Shown piece after piece: positions 23,763 through 35,511 of a stretch of DNA of 64,000 nucleotides. A program made the translations under genes and the position numbers. The stretch is from the NCBI GenBank assembly GCA_028641055.1, contig CM054060.1, positions 58,781,100-58,845,099 of the forward strand, in the 5' to 3' direction. This stretch comes from Alopecurus myosuroides (Eukaryota; Streptophyta; Magnoliopsida; Poales; Poaceae). The notes beneath the pieces are model-generated. The model made no database searches. It was not told where the DNA came from and saw nothing but the letters and a program-made list of their open reading frames with translations. Every line of letters starts with the position of its first letter. Within the stretch, counting starts at the first letter, position 1.

Positions 23763-25343
23763 TGATGCTTGCGTGTTGGGAACCCCAAGAGGAGGGTGTG
23801 ATGAGCAAAGCGGTAAAAATTTCCCTCAGTTAAGAACCAAGATTATCAATCCAGTAGGAGAAATAGGATCTTCGGAAGGTTGATGCCACTGACGGTGGTG
23901 ATGGCGCCTCACCGGTGTCAGCAACAACACGGAACCTGCACACAACACAACCAAAATAATTTGTCCCAACGGTACAGTGAGGGTGTAAATCTCACCGGTC
24001 TTGCTGAAAACAAAGATTAGACGTATAGTGTGGAAAATGGTGTATTCTTGCAGTAAGTAAAGAAAGCAGGAAATTGTAGTGGTTTGTTTAGCAGTGTAAG
24101 AAAATGGACCGGGGTTCATAGGTTCACTAGTGGTGTCTCTCCATAAAAGATAGCATGCTCGGTAAACAAATTACAGCTGTGCAATTGACAAATAGAGGTT
24201 GCACCGTAGTGCACATTCATGACATGATGACTACTATGATATTTAGTGCGGGCATTACAACAATATACATAGACTGTAATCCAACTGCATCTATGGCTAA
24301 TAATCCACCCTCAAGTTATCGTCCGAACCCCCTAAGGTATTAAGTTGCAAGCAACAGATTATAGCATTAAGCAATGTGTGTAATGTAAGCAATGATGATA
24401 CACGCGGGCACTCACACCGCTGTTTTCTCCCTAGTGGGAACAACACATTTTCCCCGTCACGTTTCTGTCACTCGAGCACAGGCGAAAAGGAGGCATGAAC
24501 CCACTATCGAGCATAAAAACTCCCTCATTGAGTCACTAGCAACTACTTGTCCAGTGCAACCACTAGCAACGGAAAGCATGCAAGATCACAAATAACATAT
24601 GCAATAAAGACTATAATCAACTTGGCATAAGTTCAATATTCATCGGATCCCAGCAAACACAGCATATAGAATTACATAAGAACAATCTCGATCATGTTAG
24701 GCAGCTCACGAGATCTAAACATTGATTCATATGAGGAGAAGACAACCATCTAGCTACTGCTATGGACCCGTTGTCCAAGGATGAACTACTCACGCATCAC
24801 TCCGAAGGCAGACATGGTGATGAAGAGGCCTCCGGTGATGATCTCCTCTCCGGCAGGGTACCGGGAAACAGCTTCAAACCCCCCTGTTGTAGGGTTGACG
24901 ACGACGGCGGCTGCGGAACTTTTCGGGGATATTTGATCAGGTGCTTAGGGTTTTCCATTGGAGGGGAATATATAGGCGAAAGGGCAAAGGAGGTGGAGCC
25001 CTGGGGGCCCCCACACAACCCCCTGGCACGGCCAAGGGGGGCCGCGCCACCCCATGGTGTGGGCCCCCAGGTGCCCGTCTTCGACTCCTCTCGGGTCTTC
25101 TGGATGCTTCCGGGGAAAATAGGAACTTCGGGATTCGTGGGGTCCAATTCCGAGAATATTTCCAGAACAACTTTTCTGAAATAAAAAACAGCAGAAAACA
25201 GGGAACTGGCACTTGGCATCTTGTTAATAGATTAGTCCCGGAAAACGTGTAAAAAATACTATAAAGAAGGGAGAAAACATGTGGAAATTGGCATAAGATT
25301 ATCATGGAGCATCAGAAATTATAGATACGTTGGAGACGTATCA
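23763..25343 (-). repeat. 5' LTR of element D (1581 bp)
   Basis: Starts TGATGCTTGCG and ends GACGTATCA on the plus strand, as does the copy at 13150. The primer site on its left identifies it as the 5' LTR of a minus-strand element. TTATG follows at 25344-25348. Confidence 0.85.
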
Positions 25344-25348
25344 TTATG
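25344..25348. repeat. Target-site duplication of element D, right copy
   Basis: TTATG, identical to 13145-13149. Confidence 0.85.
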
Positions 25349-26905
25349 TGAGTACTCTCATGATTTCTTGTTGTATCATTTAGAGAGTTTTTGTTAAAAC
25401 ATATTTTATATATTGCTTGTTGGGAAAAAAAAACTGCTACGTTTGGTAAAAAATTATAAATGATGCAAATAGAAGCTTGTATGGATTGTGGCTAAACTTT
25501 TTCATATCATGCTAGATTTTATTTTAATTCTAAAGCCTAGTGGTGATTTAGTAGCATGATTTGTCTCAAATAGCTTAGAATGTTTAATGTGTCATTGAAA
25601 GAATCATGAGTTGTTCTCGTCATATTGAAGCATAAATTTGTGGTGTTCTCCTTTGAATGTTTTATTTGGTTGACTTGGCGCATGCTCACACCATGTTTAT
25701 GACTACGAACCCGTCACTAATAGCCTTCAAGTCATTTAGTTTTTTAACTTGTGGTACCACTTATGCTTTGATTAATGATGTTTATGTCGCTATGCATGAT
25801 TATGGCCATTATTGCTCTCTTGATTTGTCGCTCTCAGTCTTTTGCTAGCCTCCACCTGTATTGAATATGAGCTCTACTCGTGTAATCCAACTCCCAAAAA
25901 TCAAACTATACCAAATGTGTGCATCATACCTACCTACATGTGGTATTTAACTGCCACTCCAAGATATTGCTCATGTGTTACCTTTAAAACTTTCAAAATT
26001 AATCCTGTTTTGCGTTCCTGTTTTTTCTCATGAGGACGTAAATAGAGAATCTTTACCTCACTTGTTGATTCGATTTCACACTCTGGACTAGTGGATTCGT
26101 CCGCTTATCCAATTGATAGAAGAGCTGGCAGCGGGGTGCCCATCCCCAAATTAATACAAACAAATTATCTTCACTATTTTCCCCTGATTTATCAGTCAAA
26201 CCATTATTGTGTAAAAAAAAGAGAAATAGGGATGACCTTCTACACCAGTTGCGTCGTTCATATGGGAGCCGCTTTTGTGAAGTCTAGTTGTCTTGTGATG
26301 TATTGTATTTTTTGTTTACCATTCGTTGACATTAGCATACACCTCGCTAAAAATAGACACTCCTCCACGGTATGTGATTGTTGGCAGGCACCCGAGGATT
26401 CGGTTAGCCATGGTTTGTGTAAGATGGATGGGAGGAGTGTCAAACATTTTATACCTCTGTTTATTAAAATAAAATCTCTAGCACATGAGTGATCCATGTT
26501 TCCCTCTGCGAAGGGTCTTTCTTTTACTTTTAGGTTGAGTCTCCATCTTCTAACTTTATGCACAGTTGAGAGAGCATAGTTGTCATTATGAGTTTAATGT
26601 ACATTTGTCCCAGAAATATTATTAATTGATTCATGATGTGTTATTTTCTTTCTCTCAAATTATTTGTTCTAGTCTTTCTCATAAACTTTAAAGGTGTCCT
26701 GGTATTTATGTTTCGCCCCACTCTTAAGGACTTGTGAAATATCACTTTGCTATGCTTTCTCTATACTTGAAACAAACGTATAACTTTCGATGCATTATTA
26801 TTCATGATCTTTTATTTGTGTTACTTATCATGATGCGAGGTGATTGCTATGCTTTATTATTAAAGTTTTATTTATCATGCTCATGCTTAAGTTCTACGAT
26901 CTCAG
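25349..26905 (+). mobile_element. Element E, right part (internal region)
   Basis: Continues element E after the D insertion, beginning TGAGTACTCTCATG. It is collinear with the reverse complement of 20450-18896 in D. It stops within CTACGATCTCAGC and jumps to LTR sequence AAAACCGGTGAG; the parent sequences of both sides share TCAGC at the join. Frames here (for example 26734-26970) are not conserved as protein between copies. Confidence 0.75.
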
Positions 26906-27233
26906 CAAAACCGGTGAGATTGACAACATCACTGCTTTTTTGGGGAAAAGTGATTGATTGTGTTGTGTAGGTTCCATGTTGCCGCTGAACCGGTAGTACG
27001 CTCGATTGACAACATCACTGCTTTTTTGGGGAAAAGTGATTGATTGTGTTGTGTAGGTTCCATGTTGCCGCTGAACCGGTAGTACGCTCTGCCATCTCAA
27101 CTGGATCAACCTTCTGAAGTTACTCCTTTCTCTTACTGGTCGATTCAGCCTTGGTTTCTTTTCTGAGGGAAAACTTGCTGCTGCACTCTTCACACCTTGC
27201 GCTTGGGGTCTCCCAGCGAGCGTGTGTCCACAC
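26906..27233 (+). repeat. 3' LTR remnant of element E with an 86-bp tandem duplication
   Basis: Matches the last part of the A/D LTR type, from ACCGGTGAGATTGACAA to GGGGTCTCCCAGCGAGCGTG; the final dozen bases of the LTR are missing. An 86-bp stretch is duplicated exactly in tandem at 26918-27003 and 27004-27089. Confidence 0.7.
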
Positions 27234-27239
27234 TCCATC

Positions 27240-27950
27240 ACCCACCATTCATGAGTAGATGTGCAAGAGGGCCATTGGGTTGTGTCGATCACGGTGAGCC
27301 CGAGACAAGGGATGACCATGTTCCACACACGGATGGTGTAGCGGCATTTGAAAAGGAGGTGCATGGCGGATTCGTCCTCTCTCTTGCATAGTTGGCAAAA
27401 TCCAAAATTTGGCCACCCGCATCGTTGAAGGAGATCGGCCGTCTAAACCTAGTTTTGGAGGATAAGCCAAGCAAAAAGCTTGCACTTTGGGGGGGGGGTC
27501 CCCAAAACTATATCTAGCATGGTGGATCTCATCATTCCTTCAAATTGTGCTTTGTATGCGGAAGCCGCCGTGTATACTTCGGATGTGGTAAATTTCCAAG
27601 TGATGTCATTAGGCGTGTTCTCCAAGAAATGGATCGCACTCACTTATGTACAAAGGTTGACAAACTCAATAATATGTTGAGTGGTTATGCCCTCGGAGAT
27701 GTTGATGTTGGTGATCCAAAAATCATCTATGGTTCCCTTATGGACGGTGAAAATTTTCCTCGTGGATAATGAAAAGATGGTAGGGGCCACCGATTTGGTC
27801 TTGAGGACGTAGAGCCAAGGGGAGTGCCAAAATTTTGCAATGTGGTCGTCTCCGATAGTAATCGAGGTGGCCGCATAGAAGAAATCCATGTCCTCTTTGT
27901 TGCAAGGGTTTTCACTACCAATCCAAGCCTTGGAGGGATTCTTCAAATGG
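27240..27950 (-). pseudogene. LINE fragment with RVT zinc-binding (zf-RVT) domain
   Basis: One minus-strand frame runs through with about three stops. It reads AWIGSENPCNKEDMDFFYAA, IGDDHIAKFWHSPWL, then after a stop ITWKFTTSEVYTAASAYKAQ, PPPKCKLFAWLILQN, then after two stops TADLLQRCGWPNFGFCQLCK and MHLLFKCRYTIRVWN. This is the C-terminal zinc-binding domain that follows reverse transcriptase in plant L1-type elements (C-x2-C, H-x4-C). The reverse transcriptase core and 3' tail are missing. The stops replace codons expected to be Arg and Trp, consistent with transition decay. Confidence 0.8.
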
Positions 27951-29157
27951 AGCCATAGCCACCGACGCCACCCTTTCCCCTATATATTCCTTCTACCCGG
28001 AAAAACCTAAATACCCAATCGATATTCCACGAAACATCCAGAAGCCTTGGAGGGTTCGGAAGCTCTTCCCGGCACCCTGTCGGAGAGGGGAATCGTCACC
28101 GGAGGGCTCTACACCGCCATGCCTGGCTCCGGAGTGATGCGTGAGTAGTTCATCCTTGAACTATGGGTCCATACCAGTAGCTAGATGGTAGTCTCTCCAC
28201 TTTGTGCTATCATGTTTAGATCTTGTGAGCTTCCCTACATGATCAAGATCATCGTTATGTAATGCTAAATGTTGTGTTTGCTGGGATCCAATGATATTGA
28301 TAGTATGAGAAAGTTGTTTATTTATCCATATGTATATGTTGTTTATATATTGCATTCTATCTGTTGCTAGTATATGCTTTGGCCAAGTAGATGCTTGTGA
28401 CTCCAAGAGGGAGTATTTATGCTCGATAGCGAGTTCATGCCTCCAGAAATCAGCATTCGAGTGACTGAAACGTGCACAATTGTGGATGTGTTGTTCCTAC
28501 TAGGATAAAATAATGACGCTTAGTCTACGTGTCTTTTGTATTGTTTACATTACACACAATACTTCATGCAATAATCTGTTGTTTGCGACTTAATGCTGGA
28601 AGTGATGCGTATGCTGACCCGAAGGTGGATTATTTAAGCATAGATGCGCTGGAGAGCAATCTATGTACTTTTTTGTAGTGCCCTGTTAAATCTCATAGTG
28701 AACATTTTTTCATATATTGCATTGTCATGCCCTCATTATTTGTCAATTACCCAACTGTAATTTGTTTACCCAACATGCTAGAAATATTTATGGAGAGACG
28801 TCACTAGTAAACTGTGGACTCCGGTCCATTTTCCTCATACTGTTAAACCACCTACTGCAATCATATTGTTCTCTAATGTTTCCTGCTACCATCACTGTTT
28901 TCTGCACCATACGTTCAATCCCTTTGTTTTTAGCAAGACCGGAGAGATTGACAATCTCTTTGTTTCGTTGGGGGGAAAGTAGGATGTTTGTTTGTGTGCA
29001 GGTTCCACGTCAGTTGCGCTGCTGACAACCTTTTGAAGAACCTCCATGTCCTCCTGGATTCGATAACCTTGTTTATTTCAAGGGAAAACTTGTCGTTGTT
29101 CTACATCAAACTTTGCGCTTGGAGTAACCGAACGAACAACACGCCCCCAAGGCATCA
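27951..29157 (+). repeat. 5'-truncated 5' LTR of element F
   Basis: Matches the reverse complement of the D LTRs, for example CCGGAGTGATGCGTGAGTAG and GGAGTATTTATGCTCGATAG, and ends GGCATCA. The first few hundred bases of the LTR are replaced by the LINE fragment. Confidence 0.75.
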
Positions 29158-29164
29158 AGCTTTC

Positions 29165-29182
29165 TAGCACCATTGCCGGGGA
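29165..29182 (+). other. Primer-binding site of element F (tRNA-Asp type, decayed)
   Basis: TAGCACCATTGCCGGGGA against TGGCGCCGTTGCCGGGGA: three differences, all G to A, two of them at CG sites. Confidence 0.7.
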
Positions 29183-29352
29183 TACTGGAGTCTCAAAATA
29201 GGGGAGTCTCACACTTCCAAGCACTTTATTTTGTTTTTGTCTTGCTTGTTTTATTTTTGTTTTACTTTGTTTGCTCTAAAACCCAAAAACAGAAGAAAAA
29301 AATAGATTTCTGCATTTTGTTTATTTTCAGTTTTGTTTCTTGTTTTGTCATC

Positions 29353-29960
29353 ATGTTGCTGCCTAAATTCACTACCAAAGAAATGAAGGTAGGAAGTGAA
29401 TCTATTATTGGAAAAAATAATATTGAACAAGTCCTTAATTTTGTAAGGAGACATGATGGTTTTGAAGATAGATCTCTGGTGGAGCTAGCCCACAGTTATG
29501 AAATTGCTATAGTTTCTTTGGTGCGCATGCTAGAAGCTAGGTTTGTTAACCTTCACCATGTTATGCAACAAATTTTTCTTAAACTCCATAATATGGAGGA
29601 TGGTGAAAAGAAAAAAATTGTGCTAGAAACTTTGTTTAAGGAATTTGATGATGTGGTTAAGGAGGCTAGAAAAAATCTTTGCTAAATATAAAATGTTCTC
29701 TTGCTATGTTGATATTAAAAGAACTCTTGAATCTGTGGAAAAGGATAGAGCAAGCTATTCTAAAAAAAAATTGTATTGAAAAAGAACTAGATGTGCCTAT
29801 TCCTTTTAAACTTATAGCTATGCATGAAGCTTTAGAGAACAATTTTGGGTGGATTGTACCTGAAAATACTTTTGATGAAAGTAGTGAACCTAAAAGAAGT
29901 GAAAAAAGATTCAGAAACTTACATAGACGGCATACTTTTCATCATAGAAAAAACTTTTGA
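29353..29960 (+). pseudogene. Element F ORF in gag position, frameshifted, family unknown
   Basis: Starting at ATG 29353 (MLLPKFTTKEMKVGSES) the frame runs 110 residues to a stop at 29685 and resumes in another frame (KELDVPIPFKLIAMHEALEN, FGWIVPENTFDESSEP). It is helical and charged, and does not resemble the Retrotrans_gag of D or the ORF of A, though it lies between the same leader and the same downstream block. The upstream in-frame ATG at 29173 overlaps the primer site and is unlikely to be the start. Function unknown; a structural protein is only a guess from position. Confidence 0.5.
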
Positions 29961-31029
29961 GCTTTCTTTGGGAAATTCTAAACTTGATTCCCTACTTGTG
30001 CCTAGCTACCAGGCGTTAAAGAGAAGCGCTTATGGGAGACAACCCATCATTTTTATTTTCTGTTATTTTGTTTTGTTGAGTCAAGATGATTGTTGCTTCT
30101 GTAACAATATCTTTGTAGCTTTTATTTGCTATTTTGTTGTGCCAAGAAAAGTCTCTAATGACTAAAAGGTACTTTTATTGGGATTACTGCGCAGGAACAG
30201 ATTTCTGGTATTCACTAGAAAAAATCCACACGCTTATAAGAAAGTGATTTTGATCTGATATTCTTTGTGCGTATTCCTGATATATGTATCTATCTTTTGT
30301 TAGACTAATTTTTTTTTATCTGAGCAGCGCAAGTGCCCCAAAAAAATCATCTTTACGGATTGTTCTGATTTTGACGGATTCTGTCTTTATTTTGCATTCT
30401 CTCTTTTACGAGTTTTGAGTGGTTTCTTTTAGGGTGAAAGATCTTCACATAATGCTAGTAACAGTATCTAATGTTTGAAAGTGATTTTTTATGAATTTTT
30501 GTCCAAAAGGAACCAAGTGACATTATTTGTTTTTGATGCACTAACCCCGCTTATGAGAAAAATATTGAAGTTTCGATGTGAAGGAAGTTTTCAAGTGTTA
30601 AGCGAGAAGGATGATAATAAAAGATCAAGAAGAGTGAAAATCTTAAACTTGGGGAAGCTCCTCAGGACCTCCCCAAAATATTCAAGAAGATTCAAGTGTC
30701 TAAGCTTGGGGATGCCCAAGGCATCCCCTTCTTCATCGGCAAATTATCAGGTCATCTCTAGTGGTACTATATTTGTATTCCTTTACATCTTGTGTACTTT
30801 TATTGGAGCGTTAGTGTGTTTTTGTTTTCAGTTTTTTATGTTTTCTTTGCTTCCCTATACTAGTTGGATCCTAGCATTATTTTTTGGGAGAGAGACATGT
30901 TTCGTTTTTCATTAGAATACTCATGTGCTTCTTTTATATTTATTGAGTATTCCTGAGCTCTGTTGGATATCCCAAAGCATCATGTGAAGATCTTGCGAGG
31001 GCATGGGTGGTGACCTCCTGACGTGGGAT

Positions 31030-31510
31030 GGGTCAAGATCAACTGCGATGGAGCGATTGGTTCAGGTCTGGGTGCTGGTGGTGCGGGGGGTGGTGAGATC
31101 ATCGTCTTCCTTAATTGATGCATGGAGTAAACCCCTACCAGGACTAACCGGTCCTCTAGTTGCTAAGAAGCTAGCTCTGCGTGAATCTGTCATATTCGCA
31201 AACCTTCGAGGGTTCAAGCAAGTGATCTTTGAGATGGACTGCCTGGAGGTGATTAATCTCTGGAATTCTGGGAGCAACTCATGCTCTGTGATTGCACCCG
31301 TTCTATTAGAAATTGCAGAGCTTTTATCTTCTTTTAAATCATCTGTGGTTCAACATGTAATGAGACAATCCAGCCAACCTGTGTGCGAAACATGCTTGTT
31401 CGTTGCAGGTCACGGAGAGTTGGATGAACTATGCTCCTAGCTTCCTAGTCACCAGCCTTCTGGTTGATGATCCAAGGACTATATTTGTGAGTGCGGATTT
31501 CCCACAAGTG
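31030..31510 (+). pseudogene. RNase H-like (RVT_3) domain fragment, frameshifted
   Basis: One frame near 31030 reads VKINCDGAIGSGLGAGGAG, the start of a plant RVT_3 domain with its first catalytic Asp. A second frame reads PLVAKKLALRESVIFANLRG, FKQVIFEMDCLEVINLWNS, VIAPVLLEIAELLSSF. A third reads VTESWMNYAPSFLVTSLLVD, the usual C-terminal extension. Three frames in 480 bases indicate a pseudogene. Such domains occur both in LINE-derived ORFs and in domesticated plant genes, so the origin is open. Confidence 0.75.
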
Positions 31511-33049
31511 CGTTTGTCCCCCCTAACTATCTGGAGCGTCCAATTGTTAGAGATTCGTGAAAAAGTCGTCTGGTCAAAGTCTAAGATAAATTTGCATTTG
31601 AGCCCTTGACATTTTTCGGAATCAACCCATAGTCCGCGGTGGAGAATAACCACCCCTCCTCATCGTCGCACCTCACATTCCCACCTAACCCTATCACCAC
31701 CCCATCCACTCCACCCTCATCCTCCTCCCAGAGCCGCCGGCCCCGTCAAGCTCGCGGGGCCCCGCGTCACCGCGAACCCAAATCTGCGGGTCCCGATGGG
31801 TGTGGCACGCTGGGGAGCCGTCCGCCCCGTCGACCTCGCCACACATGGTGTCTACATGTTGCGCCCTCCCGGGCCTCTCCAGCTCCTCCAGACCGGAGGG
31901 AACGAAGGCGCCCCTGTTGACCTCACCTCCTTGTACCGGGAGAGGGCGAGCTCGGGCTACAGCAGCAGCAGAGGCCTGGCGACGCTAGCCCCGTTGAGCT
32001 CGGCGGGACACATCTCCTCCACCGCTCTGAGGCGGCGGCGGCCCATCTCGTCCCGCCTCTAGCGCCGCCACCCCTCCCAACTGTCGTCCCTATCCGGGCT
32101 CCCATCATGTGGCCTAAGTGAAGCAAGGCGCCACCCCGTCGACCTTGGCTCTACGGCTCATCCACTCCGGCAGAAGAACCGGGCGGAGGACCACAAGGAG
32201 AGCATGATGCAGGAGGCGAGGTGAGTACGCGCTCCAGATCCTCCCTGTAGGAGGCAACATCGAGCCACCCACATCTCCCCTTTCGCCGAATCTGGTCATG
32301 GGGGCGCCCAATCCGAGCTTCTCGGCATCGAAGCATCCCAATCACTCACTGCCCGGATTTGTGGGCCCTCGGCCCGCCTATGCTCTCCATTTTTTTTGGA
32401 TAGATCCGATTTTTGTGTGTGCGATCTTCCAAGATCCGTTCTGGCCTACTGATTTTATTCGTGTATTTTTCTTAACTGCATCTATGATGAAACATTGATG
32501 ATATACAATTTATTTTAATGTCCTGTTTAATTTTGGTTGTATATATTTTATATTGATTTTTGTTGTATATCCGGTTCAAGAGGTTGAATCTTGATTGGAT
32601 CTCCAACTATGCATGGATTATTCTATGGACTATGGATGAACTTTGCATGAAATCGGGAGTTTTTTTTTTCTGGCTTTGGATCTGGATACATGCATGATTT
32701 TGTTATGGTTGGGTGAAAAAATATTAATGAATTGGCTTACCTAAATCCTATTTGGATGTTAAAGAATTTCCATGCACATGAATAAATCTAGGATGATTCT
32801 CTGCTAGGAAAAATGGTCACACGTTTAATGTACATTTTCTGAATCTTGGATGAATCTTGTTCGTTCCATGCTTGTGTAAGTTACAAAATCACATGGCGAA
32901 ACAAATTACTGAAAACGTAATCTTGGGTGAATCTGCTGATACAAAATCCTTACTGTTTGTTCAAAAAATGTGTAAATAGATGATGAATCACTTGGTCGAA
33001 TTTTTTGTTTCAGATCTGATATATGAAAAAAACTTGTTAATATTCCTTT
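31511..33049. other. GC-rich then AT-rich stretch, no supported gene
   Basis: 31640-32400 is GC-rich with overlapping frames in several phases and no recognised domain; it resembles a gene leader or captured promoter. 32400-33049 is AT-rich and featureless to my reading. Confidence 0.4.
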
Positions 33050-33425
33050 GAAAATATTATATAAAAATTTTGTATGTAATATAGTTTAATTTGCTGGAAA
33101 AAAATATTATGTGGAACATGTATAAAACTTGTTCAAATTTCTGTGAAAATCTATATAAAAATGTTGTATGAAACTTTTATATGATTTTTCTTGATTGTTC
33201 TTCAGAGATAAAAATTATGCGTAATATAGTTTAATTTTCTAGAAAAAAAATTATGTGGAACATGTATAAAGCTAGTTGAAATTGCTGTGAAAATCTTACA
33301 TGAAAAAATTATATAAAACTGTTATGATTTTTTGTTGATTATTCTTTAGGGATATAATTAATTATATGTAATACAGTGTAATATTCCTGGAAAATAATTC
33401 TGTGAGAAATATTGAAGTCAATCCT
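33050..33425 (+). repeat. Degenerate tandem repeat, unit about 146 bp, about 2.5 copies
   Basis: The landmark GTAATATAGTTTAAT recurs at 33076 and 33221, and as GTAATACAGTGTAAT at 33368, giving spacings of 145 and 147. Between them TTATGTGGAACATGTATAAA also repeats. AT-rich; no coding potential. Confidence 0.6.
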
Positions 33426-33776
33426 GGTTAAAAATAATTTTTTTGGACTTAAAGAGAAAGAGAAGAGCAGCAAAAAGGGGAGAAAAGTCTACTCAGAAAT
33501 CTGAGGGCTGCTCTGTAAACTAACCGAACAGAGGTGGAGGGGGTCTTTTAAAAAATTGTTTGCACCAATCTCCACATTTTTAAGGGCCTAGATAGTATGT
33601 TGGGTCCAATTATAGGAGTGGTTTTGCATTTCCGCATATTTGTTGAATAAAGCTCTCAAATTCCCGAAAAGGAAAAAAAAAACCAGCGCACCACGCTCCG
33701 ATCACAAAGTACGCGAAGCCAACTCACGCGCGGTACCCAGACAAAATACTCGACGCCTGCACGCGGCGACACGCAG

Positions 33777-35511
33777 ATGGCAATGGCGGCGCCGCCGGAC
33801 CTCATCAGCGACCAATCCGACGCGGTGCTCGGCGCCATCGTGTCGCTGCTGCGCACCAAGGACGGCTGCCGCACGCAGGCGCTCTCCCGCCGATGGCGTA
33901 CCATCTGGCGGTCGGCCCCGCTCAACCTCGACGCCGGCGACGACGACAGCGGCAGATTATCCCAAAAAACCATCTCCCACATCCTATCCAGCCACCTCGG
34001 CCCCGTCCGCCGCATCTCTGTCGCCAGCCACCACGACACCAGGTTCCAAGGCGGGCGAAGCTCCCGGGACGTCCTCGCCAGCGTCCAGGAGCTCGATCTC
34101 ATCTACCTTTACATCGCCAAAGTCTGCCACGTGCTCGGGGCATCCACGAGGCCCACGCTCCATGTCGCCACGTTCGCCCGATTCGGCCTGCCGGCCAACC
34201 TCGCCGCCGATTTCCCATGCCTCGAGAGACTCAGCCTGGTCGGGATCACGCTCACGGAGGACAACCTAAGCGCCGTCCTCAAGGGCTGCCCCGTGCTGAG
34301 GAGCCTCTCCCTAGAGGAGACCGCTGGCTCCGACCGGCTTCGCGTCAGCTCTCCCACGCTCAGGATATTCAGCTTTCGTTCTCCTTCAGACGAACAGCTA
34401 GGCTCCTTCTCTAGTGCCGTCAAGGTCCAAGACCTGATCATCGACGACGCCCCTTGCCTCGAGAGCTTCTTGCTGCACTACCCACAACACGGCCCTGCCA
34501 CTGTCCGTGTGGTTCGCGCTCCCAAACTACATTCGTTGGGTTACCTGAGTACAGTAACGCCACGGCTCCACCTTGGAACAACACTTTTTCAGGTAGAAAA
34601 AGAAGATGCATATCCGTTAGTTAGCGCGCCGACGTGCAATCTCACGGACGGTCTGAGATTGCACGTCGGCGCGATACGCAAAATCCGCGTTCGCAACCTT
34701 AATCCTCAATTCACCGTCACGACTTGATGCATTTGGTTCTAACTCTATTTTTTTATATACATAGAACATGATTTCTACGAGCTTGACAACTACAATGCCC
34801 AGCGTGAAGATCCTAGTTCTTGATCGTCTTGGCCCAGATTTGGATTCGGTTCTTCACGCCCTCAAGTGTTTTCCTTGCTTGGAACGTTTGTATGTCTGGG
34901 TGAGTATTCATACTATTTTCTCGCTTATCATGTCATAATGGTATTGCCAACAATTACCTTATTACTGTGTGTCATAACATTGTTTTTTTTTCCTTATCTC
35001 GCCAGTTAGATCCATATGTAAATTGGTTAAAGCCAGCTAAGAATAAAAAAGATCCGAGAAAATATGCCTTGTCGAGTGATCCGATCGAATGCCTCGAGTC
35101 CCATCTAAAAAAAGTGGTGTTGAAGGTCTACTATGGCAATGGTACAGAAGTTGACTTTGCAAGGTTCTTTGTTTTGAATGCCAAAGTGCTAGAGAGAATG
35201 GAATTCGGACTCCTTGTTGACTACAGGGTTGAATGGAGGGACAATCAAATCATTCAACTACAATTACAAGAAAAAGCTTCTCACAATGCTAGGTTTGAAT
35301 TCAAAAGCATTAGTTGGAGTCGTAGGTGCACAAATAATAAGAAGCATAAATCATATGTCGATCCATTCGAAGCCTCCTTCTTGGAAGGATATGCTACACT
35401 CTGGGAAGGTACGTGTCGGTGTCTCATATTCAAGCTCACATTTCATATATTAATATCGAAACTCTAAATTTGGCTCACCATTTTGATATTAATTTGGCTT
35501 ATACAGTGTGA
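33777..35511 (+). CDS. F-box/FBD-LRR protein gene, four exons
   Basis: Predicted exons 33777-34592, 34765-34899, 35006-35408 and 35507-35511, with GT/AG at every intron and phases 0, 0, 1, give about 452 residues, usual for grass FBD F-box proteins. The N-terminal F-box reads LISDQSDAVLGAIVSLLRTK then ALSRRWRTIWRSAPLNLD. Leucine-rich segments follow (FPCLERLSLVGITLTEDNLS, GCPVLRSLSLEETAGSDRL). Exon 2 reads SVKILVLDRLGPDLDSVLHA. Exon 3 carries the FBD motif DPIECLESHLKKVVLKVYYG and AKVLERMEFGL. Family members are substrate-recognition subunits of SCF ubiquitin ligases, binding Skp1-like proteins through the F-box; the target is unknown. If intron 3 is not spliced the protein ends 20 residues later at 35467. 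No frame damage seen; plausible functional gene. Confidence 0.8.
34625..34673 (+). other. Perfect 20-bp hairpin in intron 1 of the F-box gene
   Basis: CGCGCCGACGTGCAATCTCA (34625-34644) and its exact reverse complement (34654-34673) are separated by a 9-base loop. It lies wholly inside the predicted 172-base intron 1 and is far more GC-rich than that intron usually would be. If intron 1 were retained, the hairpin would be translated in frame. Confidence 0.85.

Larger units (their letters stand above)
27951..30970 (+). mobile_element. LTR retrotransposon F, truncated at both ends
   Basis: A partial 5' LTR (27951-29157), primer site (29165-29182), leader shared with A and D (TTTATTTTGTTTTTGTCTTG region), a frameshifted ORF, the post-ORF block at 30001 (CTAGCTACCAGGCGTTAAAG) and internal sequence to about 30970 that parallels 12720-13000. 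The 3' half and 3' LTR are missing. It is in the same LTR family as A, D and E but has a different coding module. Confidence 0.75.

Noticed and set aside
26734..27364. Frames spanning the 86-bp duplication and LTR remnant
   Set aside because: They arise from duplicated non-coding LTR sequence and run into the LINE fragment; not a gene.
33640..34269. Arg/Ser-rich plus-strand and antisense frames across F-box exon 1
   Set aside because: Shadow frames of the GC-rich F-box exon. The F-box frame has domain support and consistent splice sites.
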